Assembly (NCBI GenBank): GCA_030695415.1
Contig: JAUYQZ010000011.1
Span: forward strand, 1-64,000
DNA: 64,000 nucleotides
Source: Hylemonella sp.
GTDB lineage: Bacteria; Pseudomonadota; Gammaproteobacteria; Burkholderiales; Burkholderiaceae_C
Direction of reading: 5' to 3'
Shown here: positions 57,418 through 64,000 of the stretch, piece after piece
Position numbering within the stretch: the stretch's first letter is position 1
How the letters are laid out: every line of letters starts with the position of its first letter
The notes under the pieces: generated by a model
Told to the model about the DNA's origin: nothing
Databases searched by the model: none
Seen by the model: only the letters and a program-made list of their open reading frames with translations
Program-made: the position numbers and the translations under genes

Positions 57418-58929
57418 ATGACGCCATCCGCTCAAGCGCCGGGTATCGGAGCCTATCTGCAGGCCGCACTGGCCTGCGTCGCCGCAACCTTGCTGATCCT
57501 GCCGCTGCTCGGCGTGGTCGATGCCGCCAACATCGTCATGCTCTTCCTGCTGGTGGTTGCCCTGGTGGCGGTCCGGCTCGGCAGCGGGCCGGCGATCCTG
57601 GCGGCCTTCGGCTGCGTGGCCCTGTTCGATTATTTCTTCGTGCCGCCGCGATTTTCCATGGCCGTGGCCGACATGCAGTACCTGATCACCTTTGCCGTGA
57701 TGCTGGTCGTGGCGCTGGTCATCGGCCAACTGGCGGCCCGCCTGCGAGACAAGGCCGTGCTTGCGGCCAGGCGCGAGGAGGAGATGCGCTCGCTCTACGA
57801 CATGGCGAAGGATTTGTCCGGCGCGATCGCGGCAGACCAGGTGGCCGATATCCTGCAGCGCTTTCTCAGGCAGCGGCTGGAGGTCGAGGCGGTCCTCTAT
57901 CTGCCCGACGCCCATGACGAACTGCGCGCGATTCCGGTCCGGGACGAAGGTGATGGGCGACAGCCTCACGTAAGGGCGGTCTATGAGCAGGGACAGCCGA
58001 TGCACCTGGCCGCCGAGGAGAGCCGCTTTGCGCCGGCTCTGGCGCTGCCGCTGGTGTCGCCGCTGCGGGCGCGCGGTGTATTGCTGGTGTACTCCGATCA
58101 TACGGAACGTTTTTGCGATGCCGAGCGGCGCCCGCTGCTCGATGCGGTGGCTTCGCTCACGGCGATTGCAGTCGAACGCCTGCATTACGGCGAGGTGCTG
58201 CAGCAAGTGACCCTGGACATGGAATCGGAGCGTTTGCGCAGCGCGCTGCTGTCCGCCGTTTCCCACGATCTGCGCACGCCGCTCACCGTGCTGGTGGGGC
58301 TCGCCGATGCCCTGACCGTGTCCCGGCCGGAGTTGCCGCCGTCGGTCGTGGAATCGGCCGCGGCGATTCGCGACCAGGCGCTGCGCCTGTCCGGCATGGT
58401 GCATAAGTTACTGGACATGGCGCGCCTGCAAACCGGCAAGATCGTTCTCAACCGGGAGTGGCAACCGCTGGAGGAAGTCGTCGGCAGCAGTCTCAAGGTT
58501 CTGGCGCAAATGCTGGCGGGGCGCGAGATTCGACTGGAACTGGCGCCGGATCTGCCATTGCTCGAATTCGACGCCGTGCTGCTGGAACGGGTGCTCTGCA
58601 ACCTGCTGGAGAACGCGGCGAAATATGCGCCGCAGGGCGACATCGTGATCGCCGCAACGACGGCCGGCGATCTGGTCGAGGTGTCCGTTGCGGATTCCGG
58701 GCCGGGTTTTCCGCCTGAAGACGAGACGCGCATTTTCGAGTTGTTCGAACGGGGCCGTCAGGTCGGCGGCACGACGGGTGTCGGCCTCGGCCTGGCGATC
58801 TGCCGTGCGATCGTCGAGGCGCATGGCGGCCGCATCTGGGCGGAGCGAAGGACCGCAGGCGGCACCCGCATGGTGTTTAGCCTGCCGCGAGGCACGCCGC
58901 CGGTGCTGGAGGAAGAAGCCGGTGAATGA
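57418..58929 (+). CDS. Short KdpD-like sensor kinase (lacks N-terminal KdpD/Usp domains)
   Basis: A 503-residue kinase. Four transmembrane helices (DUF4118 region, about 13-112: ALACVAATLLILPLL, IVMLFLLVVALVAV, ILAAFGCVALFDYFF, LITFAVMLVVALVIG) are followed by a GAF-like domain, HisKA SAVSHDLRTPLTVLVGLAD, N-box LLENAAKY and G boxes DSGPGF and GVGLGLA. Typical KdpD is near 900 residues with an N-terminal KdpD sensor and Usp domain. Here they are missing. It overlaps the KdpE-type gene by 8 bases, and kup follows. A direct K+ sensor role is inferred only. Confidence 0.85.
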   Translation: MTPSAQAPGIGAYLQAALACVAATLLILPLLGVVDAANIVMLFLLVVALVAVRLGSGPAILAAFGCVALFDYFFVPPRFSMAVADMQYLITFAVMLVVALVIGQLAARLRDKAVLAARREEEMRSLYDMAKDLSGAIAADQVADILQRFLRQRLEVEAVLYLPDAHDELRAIPVRDEGDGRQPHVRAVYEQGQPMHLAAEESRFAPALALPLVSPLRARGVLLVYSDHTERFCDAERRPLLDAVASLTAIAVERLHYGEVLQQVTLDMESERLRSALLSAVSHDLRTPLTVLVGLADALTVSRPELPPSVVESAAAIRDQALRLSGMVHKLLDMARLQTGKIVLNREWQPLEEVVGSSLKVLAQMLAGREIRLELAPDLPLLEFDAVLLERVLCNLLENAAKYAPQGDIVIAATTAGDLVEVSVADSGPGFPPEDETRIFELFERGRQVGGTTGVGLGLAICRAIVEAHGGRIWAERRTAGGTRMVFSLPRGTPPVLEEEAGE

Positions 58930-59620
58930 CGAGCGCCCGCTGATCCTGCTGGTCGAGGACGAACCGCAAATCCGGCGCTTCGTTTGCGCTGCGCTGGAGG
59001 ACGAGGGCCGCGTGATCGAAGCCGGGTCGGCTGCCGCGGCGCTCGAAGCCTTCTCCGGCCCGTCGCCGGCGCTGGCGATCATCGACCTCCGGCTGCCCGA
59101 TCGCGATGGTGTCGACCTGATTCGCGAGTTGCGCACCTGGACGATGTTGCCGCTGCTGGTGCTTTCCGCGCGCTCGGCCGAGGCGGAGAAAGTCGCGGCG
59201 CTGGACGCCGGTGCCGACGACTACCTGACCAAGCCCTTCGGCGTCCAGGAACTGCGGGCGCGGGTGCGCGCCCTGCTGCGGCGGCAGAAAGTTGGCGCTG
59301 GCGAGGCGGTGATCGAGTTCGGCCGGATCCGCGTCGACCGCGTCCATCGCGTCGTGACCCGCGACGGCACCGCGATCCACCTGACACCCATCGAATACCG
59401 CTTGCTCGGCGTGCTGCTGGCGAACGCCGGCCGCGTCCTCACGCACCGGCAGTTGCTGCAGGACGTCTGGGGCTCCGGCTACGTCGAACGCGGCCATTAC
59501 TTGCGCATCTACATCGGCCATTTGCGGCAAAAGCTCGAAGCCGATCCGGCGCGGCCCTGCCACCTGCTGACCGAAACCGGCGTCGGCTACCGCTTTCAAC
59601 TTCAGGACTGTGCAACATGA
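58922..59620 (+). CDS. KdpE-type OmpR-family response regulator
   Basis: A 232-residue regulator. The receiver domain has the phosphorylatable aspartate in LAIIDLRLPD (near residue 53), a conserved K in LTKPF, and a DNA-binding winged-helix domain (LTPIEYRLLGVLLANAGRVLTHRQLLQDVWG, about 155-185, then HYLRIYIGHLRQKLE). GTG 58922 is the start and overlaps the kinase stop. Its stop overlaps the kup ATG. No kdpFABC genes are nearby, so kup itself may be the target. Confidence 0.9.
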   Translation: MNDERPLILLVEDEPQIRRFVCAALEDEGRVIEAGSAAAALEAFSGPSPALAIIDLRLPDRDGVDLIRELRTWTMLPLLVLSARSAEAEKVAALDAGADDYLTKPFGVQELRARVRALLRRQKVGAGEAVIEFGRIRVDRVHRVVTRDGTAIHLTPIEYRLLGVLLANAGRVLTHRQLLQDVWGSGYVERGHYLRIYIGHLRQKLEADPARPCHLLTETGVGYRFQLQDCAT

Positions 59621-61497
59621 GCCACGAAGAACAAAAAGACAGCACCGCCGTCCTCGCTCTCGCCGCGCTCGGCGTGGTCTATGGCGACATCGGCACCAGT
59701 CCGCTGTATGCCATCAAGGAAGTCTTCGGCAACGCCCATCATCCTGTGCCGATCACCCCGGAGAACGTGCTGGGCATACTGTCGCTGGTGTTCTGGTCGC
59801 TGATCGTCGTCGTTTCCTTCAAGTACGTCGCGCTGATCCTGCGCGCCGACAACAAGGGCGAGGGTGGCATCATGGCGCTGATGGCCCGCGTGCTGGCGGA
59901 CCAGGGGATTACGGGCCGCACCCGGCAGGCGGTGATCCTGCTCGGCCTGTTCGGCGCCGCGCTGTTCTACGGCGACGGCCTGATCACGCCGGCGATCTCG
60001 GTGCTGTCCGCGGTGGAAGGCCTGGAGGTGGCGACGCCGGTGTTCGCGCCCTACATCGTGCCGATTACGCTGGGCATCCTGGTCGCGCTGTTCTGGATCC
60101 AGCGCCACGGCACGGCCAAGGTGGGTGCGAGTTTCGGGCCGATCACCTGCGTCTGGTTTTTCGCGCTGGGCGCGCTCGGCGTGGCGCAGATCCTGCGCCA
60201 TCCTTCGGTGCTGGCGGCGCTCTGGCCTGGGCCCGCACTGGCCTTTCTGGTCGCGGATCCCCACCTGGGCTTTCTCGCCATGGGCAGCGTATTCCTGGTA
60301 GTGACCGGCGCCGAGGCGCTGTATGCCGACATGGGCCACTTCGGCCGGCGGCCGATCCGCCTGGCCTGGTTCGGGCTGGTGCTGCCGGCCCTGCTGCTCA
60401 ACTACTTCGGCCAGGGCGCCTTGCTGCTGGCCGACCCCGCAGCCGTCAAGAATCCCTTCTACCTGATGGCGCCGGACTGGTTCCTGCTGCCGCTGGTGGG
60501 CTTGGCCACGGCAGCCACGGTGATCGCGTCGCAGGCGGTGATCACCGGCGTGTATTCGATCACGCAGCAGGCGATCCAGCTCGGCTATGCGCCGCGCATG
60601 GAGCTGCTGCACACCTCGGGCAGCCAGATGGGGCAGATCTACATGCCCGGCGTGAACTGGCTGATGCTGCTCGGCGTGATCGCGCTGGTGCTGGCCTTCA
60701 AGTCATCGACCAACCTGGCGGCGGCCTACGGCATCGCGGTGACCGGCACCATGATCATCACCTCGCTCTTCGCCTACCTCGTCGCACGCCGCCAATGGGG
60801 CTGGCGCAAGCGCCTGGCGCTGCCGGTGTTCGGCGCGCTGCTGGTGCTCGACCTGGCCTTCCTCGGCGCCAACTCGACCAAGATCCTCGATGGCGGCTGG
60901 TTCCCGCTGGTCTTCGGCGGCGCGATATATCTGCTGCTGACCACCTGGAAGGCCGGGCGCGAACTGCTGCAGGAGAAACTCGACACCCAGGCCCTGTTGC
61001 TCAAGGATTTCATCCCCGCCATCGAGACCCCCGACACCATCAACGTGCCCGGCACGGCGGTGTTCATGACCCCCTACCCGGAGCACGTGCCGCATGCCCT
61101 GCTGCACAACCTCAAGCACAACAAGGTGCTGCACCAGCAGGTGGCGCTGGTCACCGTGACGGTGGAGTCGGTGCCGCGCGTACCGAGCGCGCAGCGGGTG
61201 GTGGTCGAGCGCCTGACGCATCGCTTCTACCGCGTGCACATCCATTTCGGCTTCATGGACCCGCCCGATGTGCCGGCCGCGCTGGAGTGGTGCGGCGAAC
61301 AGGGCCTGGACATGGAACCGATGACGACATCCTTCTTCCTCGGCCGCGAAACCGTGGTGCCCCGCGTCGGCGCGGCCATGCCCTACTGGCGCAAGGCCCT
61401 GTTCTCCGGACTGTGCCGCAATGCCCGCACCGCGGCCGACTTCTTCGGCCTGCCGCCGAACCAGGTGGTGGAACTGGGGACGCGGGTGACGCTGTAG
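59617..61497 (+). CDS. kup: Kup low-affinity potassium uptake permease
   Basis: A 626-residue K+ uptake permease. The motif VVYGDIGTSPLYAIKE at the N-terminus, RADNKGEGGIMALMARVL and FYGDGLITPAISVLSAVEGLEVA are Kup signatures. About 12 transmembrane helices occupy the first 440 residues, with a long C-terminal cytosolic domain (GTAVFMTPYPEHVPHALLHNLKHNK...). ATG 59617 overlaps the KdpE stop (ATGA). The longer frame upstream lies inside the KdpE gene. Confidence 0.97.
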   Translation: MSHEEQKDSTAVLALAALGVVYGDIGTSPLYAIKEVFGNAHHPVPITPENVLGILSLVFWSLIVVVSFKYVALILRADNKGEGGIMALMARVLADQGITGRTRQAVILLGLFGAALFYGDGLITPAISVLSAVEGLEVATPVFAPYIVPITLGILVALFWIQRHGTAKVGASFGPITCVWFFALGALGVAQILRHPSVLAALWPGPALAFLVADPHLGFLAMGSVFLVVTGAEALYADMGHFGRRPIRLAWFGLVLPALLLNYFGQGALLLADPAAVKNPFYLMAPDWFLLPLVGLATAATVIASQAVITGVYSITQQAIQLGYAPRMELLHTSGSQMGQIYMPGVNWLMLLGVIALVLAFKSSTNLAAAYGIAVTGTMIITSLFAYLVARRQWGWRKRLALPVFGALLVLDLAFLGANSTKILDGGWFPLVFGGAIYLLLTTWKAGRELLQEKLDTQALLLKDFIPAIETPDTINVPGTAVFMTPYPEHVPHALLHNLKHNKVLHQQVALVTVTVESVPRVPSAQRVVVERLTHRFYRVHIHFGFMDPPDVPAALEWCGEQGLDMEPMTTSFFLGRETVVPRVGAAMPYWRKALFSGLCRNARTAADFFGLPPNQVVELGTRVTL

Positions 61498-61681
61498 CGC
61501 GGATCACGTTCCTGCGCGGCGCCGTATCGCCAGCGCCAACTATCGGGCTGGGTGACGGCGTCGCGATTCAGAGTGTAAGTCGCGCTCGCGCAAGGATCGC
61601 GTGCAGGTGGAGGTCCGCATCGTGCCCCAAGCGGAAGTAGCTGATTCTCGAAAGCGGCCGTTCACGCTGACGGTGAGGGCT
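61498..61681. other. Gap after kup, lower-GC transition
   Basis: 184 bases with no convincing gene. GC falls through this stretch. A clear terminator for kup was not seen. Short open frames here overlap the PIN gene and look like shadows. Confidence 0.4.
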
Positions 61682-62743
61682 CTATTTGTATGGGTAGCCG
61701 TCATCGATACTGAGGGTAATGTCTCGGCCATCTTCAAATTCGACGCTCAGTATTTCATCGACTTCCTCTGTCTCTGCAGAAAAAGCAAACTCCACAGAAA
61801 CCTCATAGTTCTCGTTGAATTCGTGTTCAAAGCTGAATTCAGGAAGATAGATATATTTCTTATCCTCGCTGTCCCAGGAACCGTTGTCATAGTCTGGGCC
61901 GCTTATTGAAGCGGAAAACTCGATTTTCACTGATACGGCCACCACGGCACGATCTTCTTCGACTTCAATTATGTTGACCTCAATGGCCCGAATATCCTGC
62001 ACGTGAATATCCGTAACCTCTGCTTCCCAATTATTTGAATACCGGAATCCACTCTGGAGAAACTGGGTCTTGATGACATCAAGAAACCAAGCTTCTTCTT
62101 TGCTTAAGAGCGCGTGCGCAAGCTCGGTCAGATTCTCTTCTGCTCTATTGTAGGCATCAATGAACTCAGCCAATGACTCCATGTGGCTCGCGTTTGCGGT
62201 CTGTGCGCACCAGTTCTTCAGGTCTGAATCCTGACTTACGACGTAGATATTTGTCTTCTTCTTCGTCAGCCACGTCGCAAGCGACAGTACTGAAATGGCG
62301 TCCGGAAACTCGTTCTTCTTACGGCCTTGTCCGAACGGTGGCTTCGAGTCAAAGTAAAGACCCAGTAGCTCGCCCGTATCGACATCATTTGCGGGCACCA
62401 CAATAGACTTTGAGTCGGTGAGATAGCTTTCCCACGCCTTAACTCCTAACTCGATGATCTCTTCTTCGCTTGGCTTAGCCAAAAGTTCCCGATATTGCTC
62501 GGGTAGGGTTCCTTCAACTGGGCCAATAAGCTTACGAAATTGAGTAAGAGATTTTGAGGCTTCTGCAAGTTGTTCCTTGAGTTGTGCGAAAACCTCGCCA
62601 ACTACTGTTTCGGTAAGGACAAGTTGTATCGCCCCTGACGCACCGAGTTCAAGCAGGCGCTTAAGGGTCGGATGGTCGAAACGAAATTTGTGCTGATGGA
62701 ACGCCTGCGTGTCGACGAATACATTTCGAGACTTGAGCATCAC
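61682..62743 (-). CDS. PIN-domain protein (DUF4935-like), lower-GC accessory gene
   Basis: A 353-residue protein. The N-terminal PIN fold has D11 (VFVDTQAFHQHKF), a central acidic KNEFPDAISVLSLATWL and VVSQDSDLKNW, the usual PIN acidic triad for metal-dependent RNA cleavage. The C-terminal half (about 230-353) is an acidic beta-rich domain (IIEVEEDRAVVAVSVKIEF, EFSFEHEFNENYEVSVEF). It resembles DUF4935. A sampled 60-base line (62041-62100) has 27 G/C against 42 of 60 at 60001-60060 in kup. No antitoxin partner is adjacent. Confidence 0.8.
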   Translation of the reverse strand: MMLKSRNVFVDTQAFHQHKFRFDHPTLKRLLELGASGAIQLVLTETVVGEVFAQLKEQLAEASKSLTQFRKLIGPVEGTLPEQYRELLAKPSEEEIIELGVKAWESYLTDSKSIVVPANDVDTGELLGLYFDSKPPFGQGRKKNEFPDAISVLSLATWLTKKKTNIYVVSQDSDLKNWCAQTANASHMESLAEFIDAYNRAEENLTELAHALLSKEEAWFLDVIKTQFLQSGFRYSNNWEAEVTDIHVQDIRAIEVNIIEVEEDRAVVAVSVKIEFSASISGPDYDNGSWDSEDKKYIYLPEFSFEHEFNENYEVSVEFAFSAETEEVDEILSVEFEDGRDITLSIDDGYPYK

Positions 62744-62909
62744 TTGTGTCCAAGGCGATGAAGGATGTGGAGTCGAACCTCAAGTCCGACGCCTAACGTG
62801 CCGCAACGTCGATCGATCGTGCCACGTCCGAACGCTACGACACGCATCTTGCACTTAGTCGAATGGAATTATAAATACGAACGGCCGCTCCTAGCCATTC
62901 TGAGACCAG

Positions 62910-63266
62910 CTAGAAACAGAAGCAAGGCCAGTAGCCACAGTAATTGCAGTCCTTTGAGAACGGATGCCAAGGGCGTAGTGGACAGTCTCCATATTCACGG
63001 CCATCGATAACCTCCGTCTTACCTTGTTTAGCTTGTTCATCGGCTTGCGCGAGAATGGCTTGGTAGGCTGTGCGACATGCTTTGAAGCGTAGCCGCAAAA
63101 GTGAAAGCATCCGCAGGAACCCGAAGCGAAGGACCACCTTCTTAGCAAACGTTGAGCAGGAGCTTCGACGATGGACTGCGTTATGCGCGCAGCATAACCC
63201 CTTGTATGGTGAAACGTACCTTTGATACGCAGTAATGGTTCCTGCAACCGCAAGGCGCGCAATCAT
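62910..63266 (-). CDS. YidD-like protein
   Basis: A 118-residue protein. The N-terminal ITAYQRYVSPYKGLCCAHNAVH and RSSCSTFAKKVVLRFG stretches match the YidD (membrane protein insertion efficiency factor) motif. The tail KDCNYCGYWPCFCF is cysteine-rich (four Cys in about 11 residues). It lies away from the usual rnpA/yidC locus, so it is an additional copy. Start at ATG 63266. Confidence 0.75.
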   Translation of the reverse strand: MIARLAVAGTITAYQRYVSPYKGLCCAHNAVHRRSSCSTFAKKVVLRFGFLRMLSLLRLRFKACRTAYQAILAQADEQAKQGKTEVIDGREYGDCPLRPWHPFSKDCNYCGYWPCFCF

Positions 63267-63449
63267 GGGAACCTAACAAATTGGGAAACAAGCCTCATGA
63301 CGTGATCGTGCCACCATGAAAATGGAATGGCAATCCCCGAGGTCCGGTTATGGCCGGCTGTACCCGGTGACCACCGGCTGCTACCTGGCACCGGAATACA
63401 ATGGCGGCAATTCGGCATCGAACTTGAAGGCGCCACTGAGTGAAGTGTG

Positions 63450-63502
63450 CCCATAAGCGACGCTCGCGTTGCTTATGGGATGCCTTTCAAATGAAAGGCA
63501 TC
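63450..63502. repeat. Two tandem hairpins of unknown function
   Basis: CCCATAAGC at 63450-63458 pairs with GCTTATGGG at 63471-63479. Immediately overlapping, GATGCCTTTCA at 63479-63489 pairs perfectly with TGAAAGGCATC at 63492-63502. The second is an 11-base-pair perfect stem with a 2-base loop. They lie just downstream of the minus-strand toxin gene and could terminate it, or be mobile-element ends. An unassigned frame at 63316-63456 ends in the first hairpin. Confidence 0.6.
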
Positions 63503-63518
63503 ACAGGAATTAAAGTTG

Positions 63519-63929
63519 TCAAACGAAGGGATTGCTTGTTCTCGTACCAGTTCCGCGAAAATCATCGACGTTGCGAGTTACTACTGTCAAGTCATGAATC
63601 AGTGCGATCGCCGCAATCTGTTTGTCTATTGGATGTTCATGATGAGGCGACATCAGCCGGCCCCACACCTGAGCGCATTCTTCATCAAAGCTCAATATCC
63701 TGTCGGCGTAATCCGCCACGACCAAATCAAGCCATTTTTCAAGCTTCCTGGCCTGGGGAAGATCACCGCGACGCCGGATATTCTCCAGCCCTCTTCGAAT
63801 TTCACCTATTGTTTGCACTGACAAATAGAGGCCTTCAGCTTCGATCGCCTGGAAGAACTTTTGAACGCCGGGGTTCGCCCTTTTCCCCTTTCGGGCCTCA
63901 CTGATGACATTGGTGTCGACCAAGTACAT
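63519..63929 (-). CDS. vapC: VapC/FitB-type PIN toxin
   Basis: A 136-residue PIN endoribonuclease toxin. Acidic residues include D5 (MYLVDTNVISEARKG), E in SVQTIGEIRRGLE, D in HEHPIDKQIAA and the last D in TRNVDDFRGTG. Start ATG 63929 has GGAG five bases ahead. Eight bases separate it from the upstream antitoxin stop (63938), the standard antitoxin-toxin order. Confidence 0.9.
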   Translation of the reverse strand: MYLVDTNVISEARKGKRANPGVQKFFQAIEAEGLYLSVQTIGEIRRGLENIRRRGDLPQARKLEKWLDLVVADYADRILSFDEECAQVWGRLMSPHHEHPIDKQIAAIALIHDLTVVTRNVDDFRGTGTRTSNPFV

Positions 63930-63937
63930 GTGGGCTC

Positions 63938-64000
63938 CTACCCGTTTCGGCAATTGAAGTCGGAGTCTTCACCAACATTTGGCATGCTCGAGAGAATCTC
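63938..64000 (-). CDS. Antitoxin gene, C-terminal fragment cut by window end
   Basis: The last 20 codons before a TAG at 63938-63940 read EILSSMPNVGEDSDFNCRNG, the tail of VapB/FitA/Phd-type antitoxins (SMPNVGEDSDF pattern). The N-terminal DNA-binding part lies beyond base 64000. Adjacent upstream of the PIN toxin on the same strand. Confidence 0.7.
   Translation of the reverse strand, partial: EILSSMPNVGEDSDFNCRNG

Noticed and set aside
59610-61640. A 676-residue plus-strand frame over kup
   Set aside because: It is another frame of kup; low-complexity Arg/Gly/Ala composition.

Overview
The window is dense, GC-rich bacterial chromosome with almost no gene-free sequence. Nothing resembling an rRNA, tRNA, CRISPR array or prophage was seen. 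Gene content and order point to Betaproteobacteria. From base 1 to about 48 kb the flavour is Burkholderiales, most likely Comamonadaceae. Supporting signs are the odhA-odhB-lpdA cluster followed by zapE, the conserved ndk-rlmN-pilW-rodZ-ispG-hisS-yfgM-bamB-der-hfq-hflX-hflK-hflC-hisZ-purA run, and two dyad-rich intergenic elements that I associate with that family.

Layout: (1) 0-5.4 kb: the end of the 2-oxoglutarate dehydrogenase operon (E1 partial, E2, a small PspC protein, E3), then zapE and a secreted coiled-coil protein. (2) 5.4-10.3 kb: a PP2C phosphatase, a DUF465-type small protein, a DinG/YoaA helicase, bamD and rluD. (3) 10.4-29.3 kb: a long co-directional housekeeping run from scpB and rluB through purA to a phosphoribosyltransferase. 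(4) 29.4-38.6 kb: a cystathionine beta-lyase-like gene, a NodI/NodJ-type ABC exporter, small membrane and lipoprotein genes, mnmH, a divergent tesA/ybbA pair, an isolated DUF6623-like gene and rlmB. (5) 38.6-43 kb: two small disordered proteins and a PhnD/C/E/E-type ABC importer that may carry selenate rather than phosphonate. (6) 43-47.6 kb: a Tat-exported PhoD phosphatase, a DUF481 outer-membrane protein, and a minus-strand group scsD-like/serB/CbiM-like/mfd.

(7) 47.5-61.5 kb: mfd appears mosaic. Its C-terminal third reads as Comamonadaceae and its N-terminal part as another betaproteobacterial order, possibly Rhodocyclales. It also carries an in-frame palindromic repeat. Beyond it lies a compact four-gene operon: three exported NAD(P)-type oxidoreductases plus an ATP/ADP-translocase-like MFS protein. 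Next come a MASE3-PAS histidine kinase and a short-KdpD/KdpE/Kup potassium operon. This half may derive from a different lineage, by recombination or by an assembly join.

(8) 61.5-64 kb: a lower-GC accessory tail with a DUF4935-like PIN protein, a YidD-like protein, tandem hairpins and a VapBC/FitAB-type toxin-antitoxin pair cut by the window edge.

The most unusual unit is the exported redox/transporter operon at 51.2-55.1 kb. Next are the shortened KdpDE placed directly in front of kup, the selenium-flavoured transporter near mnmH, and the mosaic mfd with its repeat insertion.
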